Shown here: piece after piece, positions 41,850-50,595 of the stretch
Numbering within the stretch: position 1 is the first letter of the stretch
Layout of the letters: each line of letters begins with the position of its first letter
Origin: CAZYJR01 sp964647905
GTDB lineage: Bacteria; Desulfobacterota; DSM-4660; Desulfatiglandales; HGW-15
Assembly: GCA_964647905.1 (NCBI GenBank)
Contig: CAZYJR010000025.1
Location: 1 to 60,456 of the forward strand
Reading direction: 5' to 3'
DNA: 60,456 bases
Position numbers and translations under genes: made by a program
Notes under the pieces: generated by a model
The model's input: the letters and a program-made list of their open reading frames with translations, nothing else
The model's database searches: none
What the model was told of the DNA's origin: nothing

Positions 41850-42464
41850 ATGATGCCCGCCATGAAGCGCACCAACAGACTATACCTGGTCCGCCACGGA
41901 CAGGTGACCGGATACGACAGGCGCCCCATTTACGGCCATACAGACATCGGCATAACAGAGATCGGTCGGCTCCAGATGGAGACCCTGTCCGAGAGGTTGA
42001 GGTATGCCCCGATACGGGCGGTTTACTCCAGTGATCTGCAGCGCTCCAGGCTGGGCGCCCTGATCATAGGCAGGCACCACGACGTGCCCGTTCAGTCATT
42101 GCCCGAGCTGAGGGAGATGAATTTCGGGGCCTGGGAGACCATGACACTGGGCGAACTCAGCAGGAAGTTCCCGGAAGAGCTCCGCAAGCGGGAGTCGGAT
42201 CTGCTCGGCTACGAGATGCCGGGCGGGGGGGAGAGCGTGAAGACCTTCGCCGAACGAGTGATGGCATGCGTGACAAGGATACTTGCCGAGCGGGAGGGAG
42301 AGGACCTGCTCCTGGTGGCCCACGGGGGAGTGAACAGGGTCATACTATGCTCGGCCATGGGCCTGGCCATGGACCGCATATTCGGCCTTCACCAGGACTA
42401 CGGGTGTTTGAACATTATCGATTACTTCCCGGACAGTGCTCTTATCAGGCTGGTAAACGGGTGA
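41850..42464 (+). CDS. Histidine phosphatase family protein
   Basis: Phosphoglycerate-mutase-like phosphatase of about 204 aa. The catalytic motif is LYLVRHGQVTGYDRRPIYGHTD (Arg-His-Gly), and the second His is in LLVAHGGVNRVILC. Glu in LPELREMNFGAWE completes the pocket. The pattern suits alpha-ribazole phosphatase (CobC) or a broad-specificity phosphatase; no cobalamin genes are nearby. Start uncertain between ATG 41850, ATG 41862 and TTG 41826, none with a good RBS. Confidence 0.85.
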   Translation: MMPAMKRTNRLYLVRHGQVTGYDRRPIYGHTDIGITEIGRLQMETLSERLRYAPIRAVYSSDLQRSRLGALIIGRHHDVPVQSLPELREMNFGAWETMTLGELSRKFPEELRKRESDLLGYEMPGGGESVKTFAERVMACVTRILAEREGEDLLLVAHGGVNRVILCSAMGLAMDRIFGLHQDYGCLNIIDYFPDSALIRLVNG

Positions 42465-42512
42465 GAGGCTCCGGGAGGGCGACCGTCCGGGGTGCTCCAG
42501 GGGGGAACGGAA

Positions 42513-43196
42513 ATGGGCCTGGTGGACCAAGTCGCGTCGGTGCCTCTGTTTGAAGGCCTCCCCCGCCGGGACCAGGAGAGGCTGGCCATGATCGTCACTG
42601 ATCAGCCCTTCGCCCGGGGGCAGGGCATATTCCTGGAAGGAGAGGACGCCGCCGGGTTCTACGTGGTCCTGACGGGCAAGGTCAAGGTCTTCAAGCTCTC
42701 GGCGGATGGCAAGGAGCAGACGCTGCATATCTTCGGCCCCGGAGAGCCCATAGGCGAGGTCCCGGTCTTCTCGGGACAGCGGCTCCCGGCCAATGCCGAG
42801 GCCATGGAGGAGAGCAGGCTCCTTTTCTTCCCGCGGGACTCATTCGTGCGGCTGATCCGCGAAAACCCGTCCGTGGCCCTCAACATGCTGGCCGTTCTCT
42901 CCATGCGCCTGCGGCGGTTCACCTCCCTCATAGAGGACCTCTCCCTCAGGGAGGTCCCCGGCCGCCTGGCGGCTTATCTCCTGTTCCTGAGCAGAGCGGA
43001 CCGGGAAGGGGGCGAGGTGACCCTGGATATGACCAAGGCGCAGTTGGCGAGCCTTCTGGGGACCATCCCCGAGACCCTTTCCCGGATCCTGGGGAAGCTG
43101 GCCCGAAGCGGGCTCATCGAATCGGAAGGCCGGGTGATCCGCATCCTGGACCGGGAGGGGCTGGAGGCCTTGGCCGAGGGCGGGGAGGATTTGTAA
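42513..43196 (+). CDS. Crp/Fnr-family transcription regulator
   Basis: 227 aa. The N-terminal cyclic-nucleotide-binding barrel (FARGQGIFLEGEDAAGFYVVL, GEPIGEVPVFSGQRLPANAE) leads to a long dimer helix and a C-terminal winged helix (TLDMTKAQLASLLGTIPETL, SRILGKLARSGLIE). It has no Cys cluster for an FeS centre, so it is not a classical FNR; the ligand is unknown. ATG 42513 has GGGGGGAA upstream. It lies just before a c-di-GMP signalling gene and may regulate it. Confidence 0.9.
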   Translation: MGLVDQVASVPLFEGLPRRDQERLAMIVTDQPFARGQGIFLEGEDAAGFYVVLTGKVKVFKLSADGKEQTLHIFGPGEPIGEVPVFSGQRLPANAEAMEESRLLFFPRDSFVRLIRENPSVALNMLAVLSMRLRRFTSLIEDLSLREVPGRLAAYLLFLSRADREGGEVTLDMTKAQLASLLGTIPETLSRILGKLARSGLIESEGRVIRILDREGLEALAEGGEDL

Positions 43197-43232
43197 GGCC
43201 CCCGCCGGAGAAGGTTTCGGGAGTTTCCTTTC

Positions 43233-44516
43233 ATGAAGGACGGCAGCCGCTCTCTTTCCAATAAAGTCCTGGTGGTGGAGGACTCCAGGTCGGTTTCCGG
43301 GTTCCTGTGCCGCCAAATCGAGAAGACCCTGCACTTCGATCCGGTCCCGGCCTACAGCCTGAAGGAGACCAGGGATATCCTGGAAAACGAGCAGAGGTTC
43401 TTCGTGGCCGTCCTGGACTTGAACCTCCCGGACGCCCCGAACGGCGAGATAGTGAGTTACGTGCTCGCCCGAAAGATACCCTCGATCGTGCTGACCGCCT
43501 ACTTCGACGAGGGGATAAGAGAGCGCATACTGGCCAAGAACGTGGTCGACTATGTCTTGAAGGACAGCCCGAGGAGCCTGGATCACGTTAAGGGCCTTAT
43601 CCAGCGGATTCATCGAAACCGCAATATCTCCATCCTCCTGGTCGACGATTCCCAAAGCTTCCGCTCCTACAGCAGAAAACTCCTGGAAGCGCAGAGGTTC
43701 CAGGTCCTGGAGGCTCAAAACGGCGAGGAAGGCTTGCGGGTGCTGGAGACTAACCCCGGCGTGCGGCTGGTCATCACCGACTACAACATGCCGGTCATGG
43801 ACGGCTTCGAGTTGGTCTCCAAGGTCAGGGAGCTTTACTCAAAGAACGAGGTCGGCGTCATAGGACTCTCGGCGCAGGGGTCGGGGGTTGTCTCGGCAAA
43901 GTTCCTCAAAGTGGGAGCCAACGACTTCCTGGCCAAGCCCTTTTCCACGGAGGAGTTCTACGCCCGCGTCACACAAAACATCGAGCTCATGGAGTTCATC
44001 GAGGAGCTGCGGGAGGCGGCCATCCGGGACCCCATGACCAAACTCTACAACCGCCGTTACTTCTTTGAAGCAGGCTCAAGGCTGCTCGAGGAAGCCAGGG
44101 AGACGGGGACCCCGGTCAGCATAGCCATGATAGACATTGACAGGTTCAAGGGGATAAACGACCGGTTCGGCCATGAGGCAGGGGACGCGGTCATAGTTCG
44201 AGTGGCGGACATCCTTAGGCAGGCGTTCGTCAGGACCCACGTGATTTCCAGGTTCGGCGGCGAGGAGTTCTGTATCCTCGCCCGCGGTCTCAGCGGTGAG
44301 AGGGCGGGCCGGTTCCTGGAGGATTTCCGCCGCCTGGTGGAGAACTCCGAGGTTCGTTACTCAGGGCAGTCGATTCGTTTCACGGTTTCCGTGGGGCTGG
44401 CGTCGGGAGTTGATCGCTCCCTGGAGGCCATGATCCGCGGCGCCGACCGCATGCTCTACTCGGCCAAGCGCGGCGGCAGGAACAAGGTGGTCTCCGAAAC
44501 CCCGGGGGCTGCATGA
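43233..44516 (+). CDS. Two-receiver response regulator with GGDEF diguanylate cyclase
   Basis: 427 aa. Receiver 1 (residues about 10-125) has VLVVEDS, LDLNLPD and YVLKD. Receiver 2 (about 130-250) has ILLVDDSQSFR, the phosphoacceptor Asp in ITDYNMPVMDG and FLAKPFS. The GGDEF domain follows with RDPMTKLYNRRYF, MIDIDRFKGINDRFGHEAGD and the active RFGGEEF. The usual inhibitory I-site RxxD just before it reads RTHV, so product inhibition through that site is unlikely. It makes c-di-GMP when phosphorylated by an unlinked kinase. Confidence 0.94.
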   Translation: MKDGSRSLSNKVLVVEDSRSVSGFLCRQIEKTLHFDPVPAYSLKETRDILENEQRFFVAVLDLNLPDAPNGEIVSYVLARKIPSIVLTAYFDEGIRERILAKNVVDYVLKDSPRSLDHVKGLIQRIHRNRNISILLVDDSQSFRSYSRKLLEAQRFQVLEAQNGEEGLRVLETNPGVRLVITDYNMPVMDGFELVSKVRELYSKNEVGVIGLSAQGSGVVSAKFLKVGANDFLAKPFSTEEFYARVTQNIELMEFIEELREAAIRDPMTKLYNRRYFFEAGSRLLEEARETGTPVSIAMIDIDRFKGINDRFGHEAGDAVIVRVADILRQAFVRTHVISRFGGEEFCILARGLSGERAGRFLEDFRRLVENSEVRYSGQSIRFTVSVGLASGVDRSLEAMIRGADRMLYSAKRGGRNKVVSETPGAA

Positions 44517-44550
44517 ACCCGAAAAGCCGCCCCACCCGGCCGAAGGTCTT

Positions 44551-45990
44551 ATGATCCCCGCCTTGAAGTGGATAATCGGTCTCCTCCATCTGGGCCTGGT
44601 CGGGGCCACAGTGGGGCACGCCCTCCTTTTCAAGCGCGATCCCAGGGCCGCATGGGGCTGGATCTCGGTCTGCCTCATCTTCCCCCTGGTGGGGCCTCTG
44701 CTCTACCTCATGTTCGGCATCAACCGGGTGCGTACTCGGGCCAAGAGCCTGACCAGGCGGCTTCCCTTCCTGTACTACTTCAGCGCCCCGGAGCAGGCCG
44801 AGGTTCCGGTCAGGGTGCGGCCGCGCCTGGAGCTGCCGGCCGAGTACCGCAAGTTCGCCTGCATATCCGAGGCCGTGACCAGGCGCCCGCTGGTGACGGG
44901 GAACGCCCTGGAGCCGCTCCACAACGGTGAGGAAGCCTATCCCGCCATGCTGGAGGCGGTGGAAGAGGCCGAGGATCGCGTTTATCTTTCGACCTACATC
45001 CTGGAGCCCAACACCACGGGCCGGGCCTTTGTGGACGCCTTGGGCCGCGCGCGGGAAAGAGGTGTGGACGTATGGGTCCTGTTGGACGGGATCGGAGAGC
45101 TCTATTCATTCCCGCGTTCCGGCCGTCTCCTGGAAAAGCTCGGGGTCCCGGTCGCCAGATTCATGCCCCCGACCCTGATCCCGCCGTCTTTCAACATCAA
45201 CCTCCGCAATCACCGGAAGATCCTCGTGGCCGACGGGCGGGTGGCGTTCGTGGGCGGCATGAACATCGGGGACCGGCACCTGGCCGCCGCCCGCGAAAAC
45301 CCGGGCCGGGTGGTGGACATCCACTTCCGCGCAAAGGGTCCGGTGGTGGGGCAGATCGAAGAGGTGTTCCTGGAGGATTGGGCCTTTACCACCGGCTCCC
45401 CCCGGGCTCCGAGGCCCGTTCATGTGCCGGAGCCTGCAGGGGAGGCGATTTGCCGCACCATAGTGGACGGCCCCAACGAGGATCTGGACAAGCTGGCCGT
45501 CATACTGGCGGCGGCGGCCTCGGCCGCCCGCCGCCGCATAGTGATAATGACGCCCTATTTCCTGCCTTCCAGGGAGATGATCGGCGCCCTTCAGTCGGCC
45601 TCGCTCCGGGGCGTGGAGGTTGATATACTCCTGCCTGGGCTGAACAACCTCCCGTTCGTCCACAGGGCCACCCGAAAAATGCTCTGGGAGCTGCTCCAGT
45701 GGGGGATCCGCGTCTATTATCAGCCGCCCCCGTTCGTCCACAGCAAGCTCTTCATCGTGGACGATCACTACCTCCACATAGGTTCGGCCAACTTGGACCC
45801 CAGGAGCCTGAGACTCAACTTCGAGCTGGTGGTGGAGATCCTGGACCCCCACCTGGTCGCGCTCATGGCCGCGTTTGCAGACGCCTGCCGTTCGCGCTCC
45901 AGGGAGATATCCCTTCAGGAGGTGGACGGCCGGCCCCTGGGCACAAAGCTCCTGGATGCCGGGGCCTGGCTTTTATCCCCCTATCTCTGA
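44551..45990 (+). CDS. cls: Cardiolipin synthase (ClsA-type)
   Basis: Membrane phospholipase-D-fold enzyme joining two phosphatidylglycerol molecules, 479 aa. Two N-terminal helices (LKWIIGLLHLGLVGATVGHA, GWISVCLIFPLVGPLLYLMF) precede two HKD motifs: NHRKILVADGRVAFVGGMN at about 215 and HSKLFIVDDHYLHIGSANLD at about 395. Full length. Starts 34 nt after the GGDEF gene in the same direction; the ATG lies after a short GAAGG. Confidence 0.95.
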   Translation: MIPALKWIIGLLHLGLVGATVGHALLFKRDPRAAWGWISVCLIFPLVGPLLYLMFGINRVRTRAKSLTRRLPFLYYFSAPEQAEVPVRVRPRLELPAEYRKFACISEAVTRRPLVTGNALEPLHNGEEAYPAMLEAVEEAEDRVYLSTYILEPNTTGRAFVDALGRARERGVDVWVLLDGIGELYSFPRSGRLLEKLGVPVARFMPPTLIPPSFNINLRNHRKILVADGRVAFVGGMNIGDRHLAAARENPGRVVDIHFRAKGPVVGQIEEVFLEDWAFTTGSPRAPRPVHVPEPAGEAICRTIVDGPNEDLDKLAVILAAAASAARRRIVIMTPYFLPSREMIGALQSASLRGVEVDILLPGLNNLPFVHRATRKMLWELLQWGIRVYYQPPPFVHSKLFIVDDHYLHIGSANLDPRSLRLNFELVVEILDPHLVALMAAFADACRSRSREISLQEVDGRPLGTKLLDAGAWLLSPYL

Positions 45991-45998
45991 CGCCCTCC

Positions 45999-46436
45999 CT
46001 ACTCCTCTGCTTTCTTTTCGTGGCAGCTGTAGCAGGAAAACGGCGCCAATTCCTCTTCCTCCCCCTCGTTCATCATGCGGTGGCAGGTGCGGCAGTTCTT
46101 GTGGTAGGCGGTGGACAGCTTGTAAACCCCTCCCAGGCTCTTCCCGGGCACATGGCAGGAAATGCATGGCTTTGCAGGGTCGTCCTCGGTCCAGACGTTT
46201 TCGCCGTCCACATAGTCGTGGTGGCAGTCTTCACAGAATATCCCGTAGTCCTCCCAGTGGACGTCATGGGTGAACTTGACAGGCCCCATCTTTCGGTTCT
46301 CATAGACATCGTTCTGTATGAGCATGTAGTCCTCCAGCTCCCAGGAGGACTCGTCACCCGCACTCTTTTCTCCCGAACAGGCCGCTAGTGCCAGCACAAT
46401 CAAAAACGCACACCATAGCACAGGCTTGCTAGACAA
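45999..46436 (-). CDS. Tetrahaem c3-like cytochrome lipoprotein
   Basis: 145-aa exported cytochrome with four CxxCH motifs: CEDCHH, CISCH, CRTCH and CYSCH, near the spacing of class III (c3-like) cytochromes. Additional His in FTHDVH and AYHK can serve as sixth ligands. The signal peptide ends LALAAC-SGE, a lipobox, so it is membrane-anchored in the periplasm or at the outer membrane. I chose TTG 46436 because GAGGAGGTG lies about 6 nt upstream and the signal starts right there (LSSKPVLWCAFLIVLAL); the longer frame to 46592 is GC-rich antisense. Likely an electron carrier of anaerobic respiration. Confidence 0.9.
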   Translation of the reverse strand: MSSKPVLWCAFLIVLALAACSGEKSAGDESSWELEDYMLIQNDVYENRKMGPVKFTHDVHWEDYGIFCEDCHHDYVDGENVWTEDDPAKPCISCHVPGKSLGGVYKLSTAYHKNCRTCHRMMNEGEEEELAPFSCYSCHEKKAEE

Positions 46437-46512
46437 GGTTTCACCTCCTCTGTCCCCGATTATCGGCCCCTTTAATCTCACATCGCGCCCCGGGAGGCAA
46501 CCAAAATCTTGC

Positions 46513-46809
46513 TCAGCGGCCCTTGCCGTAACCGCGCATAACCCAGGCCGCACCCCATCCCAGGGCAACCGGGCCCGGACCGGCCAAGACAAAGGGAAGT
46601 ACCGGCCCCTCCAAAGGGTTCAGGACAAGGCCGGCCGCAGCCACCCATACCGCGCTGGCCAGTATGGCCAGCCTCGTCCTCCCCTGGAGACTGAACCTCC
46701 GAACCGGTTGCCCGGCCGCGTACCCCCGGCTCCTGCCCGTAAGCCTGGGAACGGCCCATAGGGCCAACACTATCAATACAATGACCAGGATCTCTTGTAG
46801 ACCGGACAC
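46513..46809 (-). CDS. Small membrane protein, conserved hypothetical
   Basis: 98 aa with three hydrophobic segments: ILVIVLIVLALWAVPRL, RLAILASAVWVAAAGLVL and VLPFVLAGPGPVALGWGAAW. The first resembles a TatA-like helix followed by a short positive stretch, but the amphipathic helix and acidic motif of TatA are missing. It lies upstream of the cytochrome gene on the same strand. No function assigned. Confidence 0.6.
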   Translation of the reverse strand: MSGLQEILVIVLIVLALWAVPRLTGRSRGYAAGQPVRRFSLQGRTRLAILASAVWVAAAGLVLNPLEGPVLPFVLAGPGPVALGWGAAWVMRGYGKGR

Positions 46810-46989
46810 CTGAGCCCTCCCTGATCAGCGTTCTCCGCGATCAGGAGTTCTTTCGCAGACTCGCCCGGATTCGTCAAGGACAACCTGCCGCCATGGGATT
46901 GTGATGCTCCCATCCGCCGACAGCTACGGTGTCATGACAATCAGTCAATTGAGGCCGGTAAACACTCGGATGATTGACGGCAATTAACA

Positions 46990-47913
46990 CTAAAAGGCGA
47001 AGCGCAAGCCTGCAATGAAAAAGAGGTGTTCGGAATCCTCCCCGCCGGCCTCTGCGATGTTGTCGGTTTCCCCAACGAGGAACCGGTAGCGAACGCCGAA
47101 ATAGGGAGCAAACTCGCGCTTGATCTCATAACGCAGGCGCAGGTCAAGCTTGACGTCGGTCATGCCCGCACCGAGGCTGCGTTCGGGAATATCCTGAAAG
47201 GCAAATCCCATTTCGGCCCGCGGCTGGAGCACGAGACGCTGGGTGATGCGGAGGTCGTACTCGGCTTCGATCTCGAAGGTGACATCAGCGTCCTCGGAGA
47301 TGTAGAGCGAGTTATCCAGCTCGAACTTGTAGGGGGCCAGGCCCTGCAGCGCGATCACCCCGGACCATCGGTCTTCGTAGTCGTCTTCGCGCCGCTCGTT
47401 GGCGTATTGCACGCCGGCCTGAAAGTCCCAGAAGGGCGTGATCAGGCGGGAATAGAGCAGGTCGGTTTCCGTTTCCCCCTCATCCGGACCGTCGAAGACC
47501 GCCTCGCCCTCGTGCTTCCACCGGAACTTGTTGAAGTCGCCGCCGATCCAGCCCTGGGCCTCCCAGCCGAGGTGATCCGCCGTCTCATCGTCGGTCGCGA
47601 CGCGATACTCCAGCTGCTCGAACAGCGTGAATGCGTAGAGCTTGTCATCATTTAGGGTTTCGGGGAAATCGCCGGGCGGCGGTGACTCGGCTAAGTCAAA
47701 CACCTCCTCCAGCGTCATGCCTTCGGGGATCGCCGGTTCGATCTCCGGCGCCCGGGGCGCGGGTTCGTCGTGCTGCGCGGCCGATTCGCCGTGCATCTGG
47801 CGGTGGTCCGTGGCCGGCATGTCGGAGTCGTCCTGGGCCCATACCGGGACGGCAAACGCAAACAGCATCGCGAGCACGAGCATGCTCCAGGGGCGGGGAT
47901 TACGACTTGACAT
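46990..47913 (-). CDS. copB: Copper resistance outer-membrane protein CopB
   Basis: 307 aa. It has a signal peptide (SMLVLAMLFAFAVPVWA), a His/Met-containing N-terminal region (DMPATDHRQMHGESAAQHDE), then a beta-barrel with alternating aromatic strands ending in an aromatic residue (IAGLRFAF). This is the CopB/PcoB family that works with CopA in periplasmic copper tolerance. ATG 47913 has AAGGAGG upstream; the copA reading frame ends at 47900, so the genes overlap by 14 bp. The style and composition differ from neighbouring core genes, suggesting an acquired copper module. Confidence 0.92.
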   Translation of the reverse strand: MSSRNPRPWSMLVLAMLFAFAVPVWAQDDSDMPATDHRQMHGESAAQHDEPAPRAPEIEPAIPEGMTLEEVFDLAESPPPGDFPETLNDDKLYAFTLFEQLEYRVATDDETADHLGWEAQGWIGGDFNKFRWKHEGEAVFDGPDEGETETDLLYSRLITPFWDFQAGVQYANERREDDYEDRWSGVIALQGLAPYKFELDNSLYISEDADVTFEIEAEYDLRITQRLVLQPRAEMGFAFQDIPERSLGAGMTDVKLDLRLRYEIKREFAPYFGVRYRFLVGETDNIAEAGGEDSEHLFFIAGLRFAF

Positions 47914-49723
47914 TGATCGGGCCTCCTTCCAGGGAGCGGACAACGGCCACGGTTCGGAACATGCCGGCCTCCATGTGATAGAGCAGGTGGCAATGGAACG
48001 CCCACTGTCCCGGGGCGTCGGCGGTGATGTCCACGGTGAGCAACTCCGCCGGCTGGACGATCACCGTGTGTTTGCGGGGGTTGTCGCCGTAGTCCTCGGC
48101 CCCCGCGTAGAGGTCCATCCACATACCGTGCAGGTGGATCGGGTGGCTCATCATGGTGTCGTTGATCATGTTGATCCGCAGTCGCTCGCCGTACTGAAAG
48201 CGGATCATGTCCGACTCTGACCACTTCTTGCCGTCGAAGCCCCAGACGTACTTGTGCATGTTGCCGGTCAGATGCAGGTCGAATTGACGCGTGGGCGGCC
48301 GTCGATCATAGGGTTTTTCCAGAGCGCGCAACCGGCTGTAGGTCAACACCCGCCAACCGTCTTCGCCGAGTCCCGCTCCGGGATAGTCGAGCCGGCGGTA
48401 AGCCGTTTGCGCCATGGTGATGCTGGCCGGGCCGTGCGTGTCAGGGCCGTGCTCGATGCTCTGGATCAAGTCGGCCGTGGGCAATGCCTTTCCATGCGCG
48501 TTGCCGGAGGCGTGATCCGGCATGTCGTGATGCATGACATTCATCTCGCCGTGCGTCATCATGCCCATGTCGGCCATGGTGAGCATGGGCCGGCGACGCT
48601 GTTCCGGGACCTCCGCCGGCATTCCCGGTCTCGGGGCCAGCGTGCCGCGTGCATAACCGCTGCGGTCCATCGCCTCCGCGAACAGGGTGTACGCCCGTGC
48701 ATCCGGCAGCGTCACGATCACGTCATATGTCTCGGCCACTCCAATGCGAAGCTCGTCGGTCTCCACCGGCTTGATGTTCTGGCCGTCCGCCTGCACGACG
48801 GTCATCGGAAGCCCCGGGATGCGGACATCGTAGAACGTCATCGTCGAGGCGTTGACGATCCGCAGGCGCACACGCCGGCCTGGCTCGGCGCTGAACGTAG
48901 GATTCTCGTGGGCCGCCCTGCCGTTCATCAGGTAGGTATAAGTCGCTCCGGTAATATCGGCGATGTCGGTCGGGTCCATCCTCATCCGGTCCCATGCCAG
49001 TCGTCTCTCAATCACCTCCCTCAGCGACATGCCGGTCGCCTTCATCTGATCGTCGATATTCGCCAGGGTCGGGCGCTGGAAGTTGTAATAGCCCTCCATG
49101 GTCTTGAGCTTCCACAGCACGCGGTGCGGCTTCTCGAACGTCCAGTCGGACAGAACGACCGAATGCTCCACATCGTACCCTACAGGGTCCGGTTCGGCCG
49201 GTTCGAGAATGAGTTGGCCGTAATGTCCGAGCTGTTCCTGCAAACCGGTATGGCTGTGATACCAATACGTGCCGTTCTGCCGGACGGGGTAGCTGTAGGT
49301 AAAAGTCTCGCCCGCCGGGATTCCGGGGAAGCTGATGCCCGGGACGCCGTCCATGTTGAAAGGCAGCAATATGCCGTGCCAGTGAATCGAGGTCGATTCG
49401 CCCAGCCGATTGTGGACGCGGATCAGCGCCTCTTTGCCTTCCTGCATCCGAATGACCGGCCCGGGGATGGAGCCATTGATCGCAATCGCCCGGCCTGGCT
49501 TGCCGCCGATCAGCAGGTCTCTGTGTTCGATGTAAAGGTCGATCCCGCCGGGATCGGTCGCGTTGAGCTCGCCGAACCCGCCTTCACTCTTCGTCGCTGC
49601 CCGGGCCGCCCGTATCGGACGAAACGACGGCAGGAACACGCCCGTGGAAACCAGACACGTCATGCGGAGGAATTCCCGCCGCGACAAGGTCTTCGCTGCG
49701 GAACGAATCATGTTGTCCTTCAT
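47900..49723 (-). CDS. copA: Copper resistance multicopper oxidase CopA
   Basis: 607-aa periplasmic oxidase that detoxifies Cu(I). Tat signal SRREFLRM followed by a hydrophobic stretch. Copper ligands: SIHWHGILLPF, YWYHSHTGLQEQ, HPIHLHGMWMDLY and the C-terminal HCHLLYHMEAGMF (type 1/2/3 signature). A Met/His-rich loop (MMTHGEMNVMHHDM) in the middle is typical of CopA. GGAGA precedes the ATG. It uses O2, so in an anaerobic host it would act in oxygen-exposed periods, another hint of acquisition. Confidence 0.95.
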   Translation of the reverse strand: MKDNMIRSAAKTLSRREFLRMTCLVSTGVFLPSFRPIRAARAATKSEGGFGELNATDPGGIDLYIEHRDLLIGGKPGRAIAINGSIPGPVIRMQEGKEALIRVHNRLGESTSIHWHGILLPFNMDGVPGISFPGIPAGETFTYSYPVRQNGTYWYHSHTGLQEQLGHYGQLILEPAEPDPVGYDVEHSVVLSDWTFEKPHRVLWKLKTMEGYYNFQRPTLANIDDQMKATGMSLREVIERRLAWDRMRMDPTDIADITGATYTYLMNGRAAHENPTFSAEPGRRVRLRIVNASTMTFYDVRIPGLPMTVVQADGQNIKPVETDELRIGVAETYDVIVTLPDARAYTLFAEAMDRSGYARGTLAPRPGMPAEVPEQRRRPMLTMADMGMMTHGEMNVMHHDMPDHASGNAHGKALPTADLIQSIEHGPDTHGPASITMAQTAYRRLDYPGAGLGEDGWRVLTYSRLRALEKPYDRRPPTRQFDLHLTGNMHKYVWGFDGKKWSESDMIRFQYGERLRINMINDTMMSHPIHLHGMWMDLYAGAEDYGDNPRKHTVIVQPAELLTVDITADAPGQWAFHCHLLYHMEAGMFRTVAVVRSLEGGPINVKS

Positions 49724-49777
49724 CGAGTCTCCTTTCGCATGAGGTCGCGTAACGGCAAGCTCAGGCGCGGCCTTCTG

Positions 49778-50152
49778 CTATTTACCTGTTTCTACGGGAA
49801 GAACACGCGCTCGAATCCGCCCCTCGGTCACGCTGATGATCGCTCCCTGTTCCAGCAACTCCCTTTGCTGGCTGATGATACTCTCCAGATAACGATTGAC
49901 CCTCTCGGGGCGCATCTTGCGTAGGCGGAAAACAACGATGCTGGGCAACCTCGCTCCACTGGCTGCGATCAACTCGCCAAAGTCCAGGTCATGCGTCAGA
50001 AGAATGCGGCCCTCTTCTCGCGCCTTCCCCAGAATCGACGAATCTTCCAACCGCTCGAGGCCCTGGACATGCAGATGCACGGCGTCATGGCCAAGACCCT
50101 GCAGGAAGGATACACTTTGCGGGGAAATACCCATATCCGCCAGGAATTTCAT
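49778..50152 (-). CDS. DUF5615 PIN-like toxin
   Basis: 124 aa. It starts MKFLADMGISP with the conserved Asp, then GHDAVHL, ILGKAREEGRILLTHDLDFG (two acidic residues of the PIN-like site) and ARLPSIVVFRLR. Proteins of this kind are usually encoded right after a DUF433 gene as a probable toxin-antitoxin pair. It overlaps its partner by 4 bp (ATGA). The role as ribonuclease toxin is inferred from the family. Confidence 0.85.
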   Translation of the reverse strand: MKFLADMGISPQSVSFLQGLGHDAVHLHVQGLERLEDSSILGKAREEGRILLTHDLDFGELIAASGARLPSIVVFRLRKMRPERVNRYLESIISQQRELLEQGAIISVTEGRIRARVLPVETGK

Positions 50153-50385
50153 GCCACCGCCGGCTCCGGGGCATGCACCGTTTCCTCAGCCAGCCATGCG
50201 GCGTACTGCAACGCCTGACGGACATCTTCCGGCTCCAAATACGGATAGGCTTCAACGATTTCTTCTATGCCCATCCCATTGGCTACCAGATTCACGATTA
50301 GGGACACCGTGACCCGCATCCCGCGGATGCAGGCACGTCCGCCCATCACATTGGGATTAAAGGTAATGCGGTCAAATCCTAGCAT
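50149..50385 (-). CDS. DUF433 antitoxin
   Basis: 78 aa with the DUF433 signature: ITFNPNVMGGRACIRGMRVTV, then the helix-turn-helix NGMGIEEIVEAYPYLEPEDV and RQALQYAA. It functions as the DNA-binding, neutralising partner of the downstream DUF5615 protein. The start is the ATG at 50385 after a short A-rich leader. Confidence 0.88.
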   Translation of the reverse strand: MLGFDRITFNPNVMGGRACIRGMRVTVSLIVNLVANGMGIEEIVEAYPYLEPEDVRQALQYAAWLAEETVHAPEPAVA

Positions 50386-50504
50386 GATAAGACTCCGTTC
50401 GTGATCCTGATGCTCAGCTCTACAAATCTCATCGATTATACCATACCCCCCGGCCAGTTGACGAGATTTGCCCGCGCAGGAGTTCTTGAAATTTACCTTG
50501 TGCA

Positions 50505-50577
50505 GCTAACGCTCTGCATAAGCGGCCGGCAATGGAGCGCAGCGGAATTGCCGGTCCGAGTTGATGCGGTTATTAGG
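50505..50577 (-). repeat. Integron attC-like site (A)
   Basis: Read on the minus strand the site starts CCTAATAAC, continues GCATCAACTCGGACC, has a central inverted repeat CCGGCAAT ... ATTGCCGG with a GC-rich loop, and ends CCGCTTATGCAGAGCGTTAGC. It shows the attC layout (R''-L''-loop-L'-R') and closely resembles site B at 59789-59877 in the CATCAAC.CGGACCGG block. The R'' and R' cores are imperfect, so it may be a decayed site. It lies between a DUF3592-like gene and the DUF433/DUF5615 pair. Confidence 0.6.
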
Positions 50578-50595
50578 TTCTAATATGCGAAGCCA

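Noticed and set aside
48254..49924. 556-codon plus-strand ORF
   Set aside because: Antisense of copA, whose copper-ligand motifs are unmistakable.
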